From Diphasiastrum complanatum (taxonomy: Eukaryota > Streptophyta > Lycopodiopsida > Lycopodiales > Lycopodiaceae), in assembly GCA_029204225.1 (NCBI GenBank), contig CM055097.1, positions 27,393,192 to 27,455,191 of the forward strand: a stretch of DNA of 62,000 nt, written 5' to 3'. A program made the position numbers and the translations under genes. Shown piece after piece: positions 1-10,927 of this stretch (the stretch's first letter is position 1; every line of letters begins with the position of its first letter). A model generated the notes under the pieces. It saw nothing but the letters and a program-made list of their open reading frames with translations, made no database searches and had not been told where the DNA came from.

Positions 1-19
1 TGACTCGAAGTCTTATTAC

Positions 20-355
20 TTAACTGAACGTCTCAGTGTAGTCAATTCCATAAGTTTGTTCATATCCTTTGACAACTAGTCGAGCTTTCCATTTGGTTAT
101 ACATACGTCTAGATTGAGCTTCAACTTGAAGATCCACTTAGTATCAATAATCTTTGCATCAGGAGGAGCTTCAACAAGATGCCAGGTTCTATTCTTCATC
201 AATGAATTATACTCAACATTCATGGCAGTGCGCCAGTTGTCTGCATTTGAACTTGACAGTGCTTCTGCTACTAAGGTAGGTTCATCATAATTGATGAATG
301 CATAGGGGATATAATGATCAGGCTCTTGTTGAATGTCGAGTAGACCTTCGAACAA
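20..355 (-). pseudogene. copia reverse transcriptase, N-terminal piece
   Basis: About 110 codons covering the integrase-RT linker end and the first RT motifs. Visible are EALSSSNADNWRTAMNVEY, TWHLVEAPPDAKIIDTKWIF and KARLVVKGYEQTYGIDYTET, which match the conserved opening of copia RT. The catalytic DD box is not in the window. The apparent start is TTG and is not a real initiation site; upstream codons were part of the polyprotein. Confidence 0.8.
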
Positions 356-379
356 TACTCGGGAACGACGTGAAAGTCA

Positions 380-433
380 CACTTTGGCTTCCCAAGAAAT
401 TTCCAACACTTTGGCTTCCCAACAAATTTCCAA
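380..433. repeat. 27-bp tandem duplication in copia fragment
   Basis: Two adjacent 27-bp copies (380-406 and 407-433) beginning CACTTTGGCTTCCC and differing at one base. They lie between the RT and integrase pieces, in the fast-evolving linker, and help break the frame. Confidence 0.8.
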
Positions 434-490
434 CAAACAACAATGCAAAATCCCATAGCATTTGTTTTGTTTTGTGAATGTTGTGTGACT

Positions 491-1520
491 TCAATAAATT
501 CCTTGTAGCCTTGTTAATTTGGCACACCAATGTTCAGATAGTTGTTGAGATGATGATTCTCCTTGTTGTGTGACATGGGTATCTTTGATTGTTGTCGGAA
601 CAGTCGTGGATCGAAGCCTGTCGATGGTAATGGGAGTTGTTGGAATGAATTCTTGCATTGGTTGCTTCTGCTTGAAGTCATAAAATCTATCTTCCGGGAA
701 GACAACGTCTCGACTGATCATGATTCGGCCTTGTTCGACAACGTAGAATCGATAGGCTTTGTGTGATGTCGAATATCCGATGAAGAAACTTCTACAACTG
801 ACGAGATCAGGCTTCTTTCTCAAGTAAGACATAATTTGCCCACAACAAAGACCACCAAACACTCAAAGGTGCTTCAGACTCGGTTTGTATACATAAAAAG
901 CTTCGAATAGAGTCTTTGAGTCAACTACTTTAGTGCTTGAATAATTTTGTGGATAGCAAGTTGTTGAAATTGCCTCAGCCCAAAAATTCTTGGGTAGTTG
1001 AGCATTTGATATCATTGATCATGTAGCATTGAGTAGTGTTCAATTCTTCCTCTCAACTACTCCATTTGGTTGTGGTGTGTAGCTGGTGGTGAACTGATGA
1101 TGAATGTCGCATGACGATAAGTAGTTGGACATCACAAATACTCCCCCCCACTATCTATGTATAGGGTCTTGAGTTGTTTACCAGTCTGTGTCTCATCAAA
1201 CTGCTTGAATTCATTGAAACAGTTGAATGTCTCAGACTTGTTCTTGATGAACATTATATTGGTGAATTTTGAATATTCATCGATAAAAGTGAAAATTATA
1301 GTGTTGAACCCAAAGAGGGAGTACTCATAGGACTGCTTTGATCTCTATGTATCAATCCTAAGATGGACTTAGCTCTAGTGGCTTTTCCCTTTGGGAGTCT
1401 TGATCTAGACTGTTTGCCTAGTAAGCACATCTCATAGACATGTCAAATGTCAGTGGATGCAACATCAATATTTAAGTCTTTAACCATATTGTTATGATGC
1501 ATCTACAAGATGTTGGAGTT
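491..1520 (-). pseudogene. copia integrase, decayed
   Basis: The C-terminal domain reads openly (491-862: FFIGYSTSHKAYRFYVV and a V/ISRDVVF strand). The core, 862-1300, is recognisable only in pieces: the motif after the catalytic Glu (PQPNGVVERKN) and an SDNGGE-like region lost to frameshifts. Near 1400-1520 the zinc-binding half gives HHNNMVKDL and CLLGKQSRSRLPKGK. Not functional. Confidence 0.7.
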
Positions 1521-1611
1521 AATCTTCAATTCGACTCACCCGAATTCAGTTCTTGAGCACCAGTAAACTATGTAAATATTCTCTCTCTACAACGACATGT
1601 AGTCTTAGTCA

Positions 1612-2424
1612 TGTGCAAAAAGTACAAAAAGGACCAAGAGTGGATCCTAATATGATCCTCAAGAGGGATTGGGTGTTAGATTTACTTGATCTATCAATCT
1701 ACTTGAGATTAAGATCAATTCTAGACACAAAATCCTAACAAGAACAATCATTAATTGAAGGTAGGTGTACTTTATGGTTCCACACGTGTAAAACTCTATC
1801 CGAGTACGGAATCCAACCTGAAAATCAAGTACACTATGATAGAACCTCAAAACAATCAAAACAAATGTAGACAAATGGAGAGAATCACACAAAATTGCTT
1901 CCAAAACCAAGATTGGTGTCTCACATTGATTATGGCCAAATAAGCCTCTATATATACACTTCTTGGAGCTCGAGGTACTGATCATGCATCAGATCTCACA
2001 CATGTGGGGATGCCTTGTCACCATCATGCAATTTGACACTTGGATCAAAGCTTTCCATTTTGGGCATTTTTGGTCTATTTTCCTACTATATGGAGATCTT
2101 CATGGAAATCTTCTAGAAGCAAAAACTCGCGTACTTCAGCTATTTTCACACATGTGAGCTATCCTCTACACATGGGATGTGACACCTATTCAAAATATTT
2201 GGCTCATGCAATCAATAGATTGGTCCATGTGTCATATCTCTAGTAAACTAGTTTTTGGCCATTTTAGCCTCTAGAACATGAATTAAATCGTATGTACAAC
2301 ATATATGATTATGGTACATGAAAAGTACACTTGTTTCACACGTGGGAACAGTCTCCACACATGTGTGTCTATCCTATATACAAGATTTTTGGCTTCTACC
2401 AAGCTTATTTTTGCATTTTTCACA
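1612..2424 (-). repeat. LTR (3' LTR of the 1612-6687 copia)
   Basis: 813 bp, starting TGTGCAAAAAGTAC and ending TTTTTCACA in plus-strand reading. The boundaries follow from alignment with the complete LTRs at 39098-39928 and 43578-44410. Just inside is TTCTCAAAAATCTAGC, whose complement is the purine-rich tract expected before a 3' LTR. Confidence 0.88.
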
Positions 2425-2436
2425 CTTCTCAAAAAT

Positions 2437-2956
2437 CTAGCTTGGTAAATCTAGCATAGATCTATCTATAACTCCAAGAGCCAATCTTAATTTTACAAAT
2501 GGATCTTTAGGCAATGCCTTGGTGAGTATATCAGCAATGCAATCTGATGATGAAACATAAATAAGCGCTATCTCCTTTGCTTGCACTTTCTCCCTCACAA
2601 AATGATGTGCAATCTCGATGTGCTTTGTTCGAGCATGGAAGACTGGATTGTTTGCAAGTTGTTGAGCTGCTTGATTATCACAATATATGCATGGAATGTC
2701 TTCATCCTTGATCACATGTAGCTCCTTTAAAAGCCTTTGTTGTTGTTGTCATAGCTTTATACTCGGATTCTGTTGATGAAAGAGAGATGGTATCTTGCTT
2801 TTTGGAAAGCCAAGATATAGCTCCTCCACATAAGAATGTAGCAAATGCACTTATGGATCTTCTATCCATCTTTTCACCTGCAAAACTTGAGTTTGAATAT
2901 GCTCTTAATGACATATTAATGGACTTTGCATGTATTGACTCAATTTGCCAACACAA
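2437..2956 (-). pseudogene. copia RNase H
   Basis: Two overlapping frames together give the copia RNase H: ISAFATFLCGGAISWLSKKQ, then SLSSTESEYKAM in 2702-2956, then YCDNQAAQQLANNPVFHART, KHIEIAHHFVREKV and DILTKALPK in 2437-2715. One frameshift near 2705-2715 separates the halves. The conserved Glu of TESEY and Asp of CDNQ are present. The end of pol lies just inside the 3' LTR at 2424. Confidence 0.85.
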
Positions 2957-3735
2957 AAACTAAGATCAGGTCTAGTGATGGTTAAGTATATCAAGGAACC
3001 AATAAGCACTCTATAGGTAGTGATGTCCTCAAAGGATGCTTCATCACTTTCCTTAGAAACTTTTACACTTAGTTCCATAGGAGTTTCAACTCCTTTACAA
3101 TCAATCATGCCAAATCTTGCTAAGATTGATCTAGCATACTTAGATTGACATATGAAGGTAAAATCATTATTCCTAGTGACTTCTATTCCAAGTATAACTT
3201 TAAGAAATCCTAGATCTACCATCTTAAATTCACTAGACAAGGAAACTTTTACATTCTTGATGCCATCTAGATCATTTCCTGTGAGTATAATGTCATCAAC
3301 ATATAAAACTAAGATAATGATCTTTCCATCATTACATTTGTAGTACAATGATGGTTCATAAGAATTTACAAAAAATCCAATGGAAATAAGATAGGAATGT
3401 CACCTAGAGTACAATGCTCTTGGTGCTTGCTTGAATCCGTAAAGACTCTTCTTCAAGAAACACACTTTGTCTTCTTCTCCATCTTTGATGAAGCCCTCGG
3501 GTTGGCACATGTAGATTTCCTCTTCCAAGAATCCATTCAAGAAAGCATTTGTCACATCAAGTTGGAAGAGCTTCAATTTGAAAGAAGTTGCAAGACATAT
3601 GACTAATCTAATGGTCACAAGCTTTGCAACAGGTGCAAAGGTTTCATCATAATTTATGCCTTTGACTTGCAAAAACCCTTTTGCTACAAGTCTAGCTTTG
3701 TACTTATGAATGGAACCATCTTGATTATATTTCAA
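2905..3735 (-). pseudogene. copia reverse transcriptase
   Basis: N-terminal half 3400-3735: KARLVAKGFLQVKGINYDET, QLDVTNAFLNGFLEEEIYM and KKSLYGFKQAPRA. C-terminal half 2905-3348: catalytic box LYVDDIILTGND, then LGIEVTRN, YRVLIGSLIYL and TRPDLSF. A frameshift and a short lost stretch lie between 3348 and 3400. The YVDD aspartates are intact, but the polyprotein is broken. Confidence 0.88.
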
Positions 3736-3804
3736 TTTATATATCCATTTACAAGTAAGAGGCTTCTTTCCATAACGTAAATCAACAAGCTTCCAAGTTT
3801 TATT

Positions 3805-4790
3805 TTACATTAATGCATCAAACTCTACTTGCATAGCTTTCCTCCAATATTGAGGCTTGTTTGCTTCCTCAAAACTAGTTGGTTCTTCAAGCATTGTAGT
3901 CAAGAAAGTATAAGAGTCGAGTAGTTGAGAATCTTTCCTTTGCTCCCCTTTGTCACTATAAGTGAGCCTTGATGGCTCAATCCTTATCCTTGTTGATCTT
4001 CTTGGCACCCTTGGACTTTGAGTAGGTTCCACTTGGTCTTCATCTTCATGAAGCTCCTCCTCGGCCATAGCATGATCCTTGACAAGTTGAGTGTTGTTGG
4101 AAGTCACCTTTCCTTTGGCTTGGAGAGATTCATCAAAAAGTACATCTCTACTAGCAACAACTTTTTTTGTAATAGGATCACATATACTATAAGCTTTCTT
4201 ACTTTCACTATAACCAACAAATATGCCTTTGAAAGAAGTGGCATCTTCCTTTTTCCTTGTTTCTAAAGGAATATGTACATAACAAGTACATCCAAAAACT
4301 TTCAAATCACTAAGATTTGGCTTTTTGCCAAACAATACTTTATAAGGTGTAAGTCCTTTAATGGCACTATTAGTCATTCTATTACAAAGAAAGTTTGCAC
4401 ATAAAATAGCTTCTCTCCAAAATGAAATAGGAAGAGATGCATTTAATCTCATAGCTTTAGCACACTCACATAGTGTCCTATTCTTTCTCTCAGCTACTCC
4501 ATTTTGTTGTGGAGTATATGTACAAGTAAACTCTCTCTTAATGCCATTAGTTTCTCTCAGCTACTCCATTTGTTGTGGAGCATATGTACAAGTAAACTCT
4601 CTCTTAATGCCATTAGTTTCACAAAACTCTTTCATCCTATTGGAGATGTACTCCCCCCCTTTGTTTTTCCACAAGAGTTTTGAGCTTTACAAAGGACTCA
4701 AAAACTTCACTTTTCTTAGACAAGAGATAAACCCAAGAGTATCTTGATTTATCATCAATAAAAGTGACATACATAAGAGCTCCACCATTT
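3805..4790 (-). pseudogene. copia integrase, core partly missing
   Basis: The C-terminal domain is open over 3805-4452 (FLCNRMTNSAIKGLTPYKVL, KVFGCTCYVHIP, GIFVGYSESKKAYSICD) and runs into the integrase-RT linker and EEPTSFEEANKPQYWRKAM. Upstream, 4452-4790 gives GVAERKNRTL and a KNKGGEYIS segment in which the usual Asp of DNGGE is replaced. The first part of the catalytic core is absent between here and the gag-protease frame ending at 4819. A 67-bp duplication (4484-4616) adds a frameshift. Confidence 0.82.
4484..4616. repeat. 67-bp tandem duplication in integrase
   Basis: Two adjacent copies (4484-4550 and 4551-4616) starting TTTCTCTCAGCTACTCC; the second lacks one T. They duplicate the codons for the PQQNGVAER region of the minus-strand integrase and shift its frame. 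Confidence 0.88.
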
Positions 4791-4818
4791 GATTCGGTGT
4801 ATAAGGTCAAGAGGAGAG

Positions 4819-6201
4819 TTAGATCTTATCAAAAGATCTCTTGAAAGGAAGCTTATGAGATTTGGAAAGTCCACAAGCTTCACAAAGCTTGCCACACTTG
4901 GATATGGTTTTGGAAAGTCCTCTTGCTAGTTCCTTTGTCACCATAGTCTCCATAGCTTTGTAGTTAGGATGGCCTAACATTTTGTGCCATAATTCCACTT
5001 GAGTGAGCTCCTCCCTTGCCATGTTCACACTTCCAACCATCACATCAGCATCCAATTTAAATAACCTCCCATGCTTGAAACCACTAGCAATACATTTTTC
5101 ATCTTTCAAGATAGAACATGCTCCATGCTTGAAATGTATATCTAATACACTATCCATAAGTTGTCCTACACTCAACAAGTTCTTTGTAATTGAGGGTGCA
5201 TAAAGAACATTGTCTAGATCTACTTTTTTAGATGATCCTAGACATAAAGGAATGGATCCAACACCTACAATCTCACATTCTTGATCACTTGCAGTGAAGA
5301 TAAATTTCTTAGAACTATTGTAAGAAAGTAGATTAGAGAAGTAGTCTTTTTGGTGAGTCATGTGAGAGCTTGCCCCACTATCAATCCACCAAGTGTCTTG
5401 ATTAGATGTTTGTGATGAGGATACCATCAAAGATAGATTTCCTTTTTCCTCCTCCTCAAGTAGAAGATTGCCTTGATTGTCCTTCTCTTGGGCATTCTTC
5501 TTCTTGTAGCATTCGGATGCAAAATGTCCCTTTTCTTCACAAAAAAAACACCTTAGCTTCTTCTTGTCCTTCTTGCTCTTGCCTTTGGAACTTGATGCTC
5601 CATCTTTGTTCTCCATCTCCATGTCTTGAGTCTTCTTGGATGGAAGCTTCTTCTTCTTGCCTTTCAAAGAAAAGTTAGCTTTTTCATCACCATCATTCAA
5701 AGGTAAGGAACTCATCCTACTTTTGATATGAAGCATTCTACTCTCCTCAATAACAAGCACACTTTGTAGTTTTTCAATACTAGGAAGTGAATCTTGAATA
5801 GCAAAGGTTTGAACAAGCTTGGAATAATCATCTCCTAATCCATTCAAAATGATTTGAACTAATTCATCATCTTTGATTTTATCATCTATAGAAGACAACT
5901 CCTTATTCAAAGATTTGATCCTAGAGACATAATTTTGGGCACTTTCACTACTTACTTTCATGCTTTGAAGGATTTGATTCCTAAGCATGAGTATCCTTGA
6001 AGTGTTCTTGGATCCATAAATGGCTTTTAATGAATCCCATGCCTCTTTGGATGTGGTACAAGATGAGATTTCTTTCAAAAGTTCATTACTTACATTCATT
6101 TTTATGCAATGTAATGCAACTCTACATCTCTTTTTGTACTTATCCAACTCAACTCCTCCTTGCCAAAACCAAGATTGGTGTCTCACATTGATTATGGCCA
6201 A
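4819..6201 (-). pseudogene. copia gag-protease-pre-integrase frame, N-terminus replaced by LTR
   Basis: A 460-codon open frame. Gag core: KKRCRVALHCIKMNVSNELL and SKEAWDSLKAIYGS. CCHC knuckle: CFFCEEKGHFASEC. Protease active site: WWIDSGASSHMTH. Gag-pre-integrase: ELWHKMLGHPNYKAME and CEACGLSKSHKLPF. The first 14 codons (MAIINVRHQSWFWQ) come from LTR sequence: a deletion joined LTR position 1901-equivalent (here 6163) straight to gag, removing the true gag start. The catalytic Asp and knuckle are intact. It stops before the integrase core. Confidence 0.9.
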
Positions 6202-6687
6202 ATAAGCCTCTATATATACACTTCTTGGAGCTCGAGGTACTGATCATGCATCAGATCTCACACGTGTGAGGATGCCTTGTCACCATCATGCAATTTGACA
6301 CTTGGATCAAAACTTTCCATTTTGGGCATTTTTGGTCTATTTTCCTACTATATGGAGATCTTCATGGAAATCTTCAAGAAGCAAAAACTCGCCTACTTCA
6401 GCTATTTCCACACGTGTGAGCTGTCCTCTACACATGGGATGTGACACCTATTCAAAATATTTGGCTCATGCAATCAATAGATTGGTGCCATGTGTCATAT
6501 CTCTAGAAAACTAGTTTTTGGCCATTTTAGCCACTAGAACTTGAATTAAATCATATGTACAACATATATGATTATGGTACATGAAAAGTACACTAGTTTC
6601 ACACGTGGGAACAGGCTCCACACATGTGTGTCTATCTTATATACAAGATTTTTGGCTTCTACCAAGCCTATTTTTGCATTTTTCACA
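6163..6687 (-). repeat. Partial LTR (5' LTR of the 1612-6687 copia)
   Basis: 525 bp aligning almost base for base with 1901-2424, ending TTTTTGCATTTTTCACA. The part matching 1612-1900 is missing and the sequence passes directly into gag. With the primer site also gone, this copy could not be reverse transcribed on its own. Confidence 0.9.
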
Positions 6688-7544
6688 ACTCGCATAAGTC
6701 GAATAGTCTTTGCAATACATCGACTTGAAGCAGAAACATGATCGACTTCGTTGATGTCCACATCATCGACTTTACCGACTCAACTTTGTCGACATCCTAA
6801 CATCAACTCCATCCACATCAACATTTTCTCAAGAGCGAGCCAATCGACTCGACTTGCTCGACAATCGTCGACTGTTACCATTCAAAATAGAGCTCTTCCT
6901 CTGCCTGTCACGCAGACCATGTCACAGTTCATTTCAGTACTTTGCAGTAACACTACTTCACGCTCATTGCCCACACAGTTGTTATGATTGTTCTATGTAT
7001 ATGGATCAACACAATCACCACAATACAACATCAAGTACTTCGAGACAAGAATCCCAGAATTGCTCACCTCCAACTGTATATTCACACTCTTATATTCACA
7101 AGTACAAAAGAAAAGCAACTTAAGTGCTCAACATGGGCTCATAAAAGAATCAGCCCAATAACTCTAGGACTAAGCAAAACCTGTCATTGTCAAACTTAGA
7201 AAGTACCGTGATAAAATTACATGTTGATTATTGCTAATTAATCTAAAATTGCCCACCTTCTTTAGGCCTTCTTTCATTTCTCTTTTCACCCCCCTCCATC
7301 CTCCATCTTGGAAAAGAAAATTACTATAAATAGTTAAAATCCAGACAACATATAGCGGTGCACTTGTAATGCGCACAGCGCCAAATACGCCTCAAAGCGT
7401 TAAATAGAATAAGTGGCTAATTTTGATAAAGTGCCTTGAAGCACCATAGAATATTTTGTGACATGGCTCAATAGTTTTATTACCAAAAGCATTGTAAAGT
7501 CAAGTCAGTTGCCAAACAAAGAAAAAACCAAGAAACTTAGACTA
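6688..7544. other. Stretch without a recognised gene
   Basis: No convincing protein in either strand. 6700-6875 is notable for many TCGAC motifs in a short space; the rest is ordinary AT-rich sequence. It may be a remnant of the element carrying the 1-1611 fragment, but I saw no gag or protease motif to prove that. Confidence 0.5.
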
Positions 7545-7550
7545 TGAAGT

Positions 7551-8632
7551 TGTTAGCCGATTTTTCAGCATGCTAAATCGGCTAAAATCGATATTTTTCA
7601 ACTGTTTTTTAGGATAGACTATATTTAGAATTACTAGATGTACTACTTAATCGACATAAAATTGGCCTGTATAGCCTAAGCTGATGGGGTCCCAATTTGT
7701 CCCAATGGACTATCGATGTAGTTTTTGTGAATTGGCCTTAGAAGTGGCCTTAGTAATTATTATATCTTTTTTTTTTTTGCATCATCAGTTTCTATGAGAT
7801 GCCCACTGATGTAACCTCGTTTGATATAAATATAACGGAATGCCTGAGGTTTTGCAAGGCCCTCCTTTGCCGTAAGCTTGTTCAGAAATCCAGGATCAAG
7901 AAGACGATACTGAAGATTACGAAGGACCGATGAATGTTGATGATCGAAAGAGTACAAAAATCGACAAATCCATCAATGGGATATCAAGCAAACATTTGTG
8001 ACAAGAGCCATGGGAACTGGAGAAGTTGGAATTAGTGGCCAAGATATCCATTTGGCAAAATGGTGCATGGTAGAGAAATATCAAGCTGAGGAAAAATCGA
8101 TGAAACCACGGTCCATTGAAGGTCAGTTGCTAGCATGGAAAAACCAAAATCAACTTAATCGAGCACCTAGCAAGGGAATGGAATAGATTAAAAATCCCCA
8201 AAGACTTTGACTAGAGTCCAAAGTTGACTGGGAGGTACTGGTCTTACCAATAAACTAAATTGCAAGAAACAAAGATAATGAAATTGGAAATTCATTGACT
8301 TTTCTAAACAAATACTACACAAAGCCTAGAAGGCCCACACCTTCACTTCATATGGGAAAGGTCATAGGCAAGGTACAAAGGCCATGTGGGCAGCTAGAGA
8401 AATGTGTATGATAGAGGTGCTTGTGAACAAGTTAGTGAATGAGTCTTCAAGGAAGGCCATGTGGGCCTCATAAATGTTTTTTTTCCAAGTGAACAAGTTA
8501 GTCAATGAGTCTTCAAGGAAGGCCATGTGGGCCTCATTTTTTTTTTTCCAGGTGAAGAGAGGTCAGTGAGCCAGCTACAAAAGTGGGTGCTTGTAAGAGT
8601 CTCCTGTATGAAGTTTTTGTGAGAGCTTTCCA
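7551..8632 (-). repeat. LTR (3' copy) of the short Tat-like element
   Basis: Longer than its partner because of extra sequence at about 8320-8420 and a 66-bp tandem duplication (8424-8489 and 8490-8554). The outer end carries a perfect hairpin, arms 7553-7563 and 7575-7585. The inner boundary at 8632 is less certain because the copies diverge there. Confidence 0.75.
8424..8554. repeat. 66-bp tandem duplication inside LTR
   Basis: Two copies starting TGAACAAGTTAGT and containing AAGGCCATGTGGGCCTCA. The partner LTR has one copy (about 10590-10655), so the duplication arose in this LTR, probably after insertion. Confidence 0.85.
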
Positions 8633-9799
8633 TTATCAGGGCATTCAACTGCCTTATGAGGTGTGTGTGTGTGATGCTCAGAGTTATGGATTTTCTGTGA
8701 AAGATATTGTATTTCTGAGTATGAGTTTAGAGGGCGATGGCATGAGCACGAGTATCCATTCTTCATTATGTCATGCCAAAGTCTTATATTCAGCCAACAT
8801 ACTATGGTTTCAAGCGTTGATTCTATCAGTTCTGAGCAGGCGCCCAGTTAATCATACATTCTGAGCGGAAATTTCAACATCTATGCTGCATTTTCAGAAA
8901 AGTGGTCGTCACGCATTAACGTCTACATTTCTGGCGTGTGGCTCATATAATTTAGAGCACTGGACTCCATCTACCAATGCATGCCATCGTTGTCTCAACT
9001 GCATGGAAGGAAACTGATTGGTGTTTTCAACATTGCTGCCCCAGCTTCTGAGAATGACATCGCTGCCTCAGCTTCTGAAGATGAACCATGAGCACTAACC
9101 AATTTCTACCCGACTGAGCGCCTGAGAGTTCTGATGGGTCAACGGTGCTATTGCTAGTTTTCAGAGCAGATCTTGGCCAGCTGTCAAAGAATCGTCTTAG
9201 AGGTGAAGATGAAGAGCAAACTTAGCGCTAACTTCTGGGAAATGTCTGATCATGAGTAATGACTATTGCTATGCGTTGAGCCACAGTTTTCCCAGTTTTC
9301 CCACTCAGCGATGGAAGACCTAGGGGGTAAGAAACTATAATTTGAGTTCTATTTTTCTGTCTATCTATTCATAGTTTGTTGATGGATTATTTTGCTATTT
9401 CATTCTATATATCGATTGAAAAAAAAGAAAAAAAAGATCAATGTAAACTGCACTATCATATCCCTAAATGCATCGATTTGAGATGGGCATATAGTAAAAT
9501 CTGATGGGAATGGGAGCATGAGCCGATTTAGGTGCACGAGATGAATGTGATGCAGGTACTACCATGATCTGTTCTTGTCTAATTCTGGGGCTTAAACGAT
9601 GGCCATAGTTATTGTTGCTGAGAACTAGACTCCATGCCTAATGGAAGAGAAAATTATGAACCAGTACCTTGAACTTCATCATGAGCAGTTAGCATTACAC
9701 AATATTGTGTACTGAGCCTGTTGACTACTGGATATGAGTTTTACTAAACAAAACAAAAAAAGATTTTTTATCAACTTTGGGTTCGTTATGTTTGGAATT
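8633..9799 (-). other. Non-coding interior of the Tat-like element
   Basis: No frame of useful length or recognisable motif. The right part (about 9480-9800) is homologous, in opposite orientation, to 38414-38750, with shared blocks such as ATTGTGTAATGCTAA (complement). That marks it as the element's 5' leader. Confidence 0.7.
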
Positions 9800-9824
9800 A
9801 CATCCCCAGTGAATGCCGCCAAAA
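9800..9824 (-). promoter_or_regulatory. Primer binding site, tRNA-Asp-like
   Basis: On the minus strand this reads TTTTGGCGGCATTCACTGGG directly next to the LTR end, resembling the TTTTGGCGCCGTTGCCGGGG seen in plant Tat/Athila elements, with several mismatches. It sets the element's direction. Confidence 0.65.
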
Positions 9825-10726
9825 TGTTAGCCGATTTTTCAGCATGCTAAATCGGCTAAATCGATATTTTTCCACTGTTTTTTAGGATAGACTATATCTA
9901 GAATTACCAAATGTATAGCTTTACCAGCATAAAATTGGCCTGTATGGGGTCCCAGTTCGCCCAAAAGGACTATCGATGTAGTTTTTGTGAATTGGCTTTA
10001 GAAGTGGCCTTAGTAATTATTATATCTTTCTTTTTTGCATCATCAGTTTCTATGAGATGCCCACTATTGTAACCTCATTTGATATAAATATAACAGAATG
10101 CATAAGGTTTTGCAGGGCCCTCCTTTGCTCTCACCTTGTTCAGAAATCAAGGATCAAGAAGACAATACTGAAGATTACGAAGGACCGATGAATGTTGATG
10201 ATTGAAAGAGTACAAAAATCGACAAATCTATCAATGAGATTTCAAGCAAACACTTGGGAGCCATGGGGACCAGAGAAGTCGGAATTAGTGGCCAAGATAT
10301 CCATTTGGCAAAATGGTGCATGGTAGAGAAATATCAAGTTGAGGAAAAATCGACGAAACCACGGTCCATTGAAGATCAGTTGCAAGCATGGGAAAACCAT
10401 AATCGACTTAATCGAGCACCTAGCAAGGGAATGGAATAGAAAAAATCCCCAAAGACTTTGACTAGAGTCTAGAGTTGACTGAGAGGTACCGGTCTTACCT
10501 AAACTAAATTGCAAGAAACAAAGATAATGAAGTTGATAATTCATTGACTTTTCTAAACAAAGACTACTGTCAATGACAGAGGTACTTGTGAACAAGTTAG
10601 TCAATGAGTCTTCAAGGAAGGCCATGTGGGCCTCAAAAATGTTTTTTTCCAAAGCGAAGAGAGGTCTGTGAGCCGGCTACAAAAGGGGTTGCTTGTAAGA
10701 GTCTCGTGTATGAAGCAAAAGAGCCA
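9825..10726 (-). repeat. LTR (5' copy) of the short Tat-like element
   Basis: 902 bp, from TGTTAGCCGATTTTTC to GAGCCA, followed by the TGAAGT target duplication. The hairpin arms are at 9827-9837 and 9849-9859, matching the other LTR. Confidence 0.8.
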
Positions 10727-10927
10727 TGAAGTAGATTTAGATTTAGCTCAAAACCTCCCTTGCATTTTCTATGATTCTTTAGTAATTTTGATCCTTCAAA
10801 TGTGCGTAGCGTAGAGGCAACTTGACAAACTGCCGCTTCACCGGTCGTAGTGACTTAATTACTTTTAGATCGCACCTTCCCCATAGGATTGATTCCCAAC
10901 CTCCCTATATTACAACAGAGTAGATCT

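Larger units (their letters stand above)
1..1611 (-). mobile_element. Ty1/copia fragment, truncated at the window edge
   Basis: Minus-strand pol remnant. Reading leftwards there is the end of the integrase zinc region near 1400-1520 (motif CLLGKQSR), the integrase end motif TPQPNGVVERKN near 1045-1080, the integrase C-terminal domain (491-862, with FIGYS and ISRDVVFPED), then the start of reverse transcriptase (20-355, with WRTAMNVEYNSL, KWIFKLK and KARLVVKGYEQ). Frames are broken by stops and shifts, so it is dead. Gag and protease would lie to the right but are replaced at 1612 by the LTR of the next element. The rest of reverse transcriptase lies beyond the left edge. Confidence 0.85.
1612..6687 (-). 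mobile_element. Ty1/copia retrotransposon, nearly full length but decayed
   Basis: Minus-strand copia. Its 3' LTR is 1612-2424 and its 5' LTR survives only as 6163-6687. Domains in transcription order are gag with zinc knuckle, protease, gag-pre-integrase (4819-6201), integrase remains (3805-4790), RT (2905-3735) and RNase H (2437-2956), the normal copia order. A deletion has removed the inner part of the 5' LTR, the primer site, the leader and the gag start. Flanking 5-mers (AGTCA left, ACTCG right) do not match, so one end may be rearranged. The LTRs are related to those at 39098 and 43578. Confidence 0.9.
7551..10726 (-). mobile_element. Short non-coding LTR element, Tat/Athila-like primer site
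   Basis: Two long direct repeats (7551-8632 and 9825-10726) flank 1.2 kb of non-coding sequence. Both begin TGTTAGCCGATTTTTC and end in CCA. The 6-mer TGAAGT lies directly outside both ends (7545-7550 and 10727-10732), so this is one insertion. The complement of 9800-9824 starts TTTTGGCGGCATTCAC and continues TGGGGATG, close to the tRNA-Asp-type primer site of plant Tat/Athila gypsy elements; that places the 5' LTR on the right. No gag or pol frame is present, so it would depend on enzymes from elsewhere. Confidence 0.78.

Noticed and set aside
1607-6692. Target duplication for the 1612-6687 copia
   Set aside because: Flanks AGTCA and ACTCG do not match, so the original insertion boundary is not intact on at least one side.
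6700-6875. Cluster of TCGAC motifs as a regulatory or satellite array
   Set aside because: Spacing is irregular and no repeat unit can be defined.
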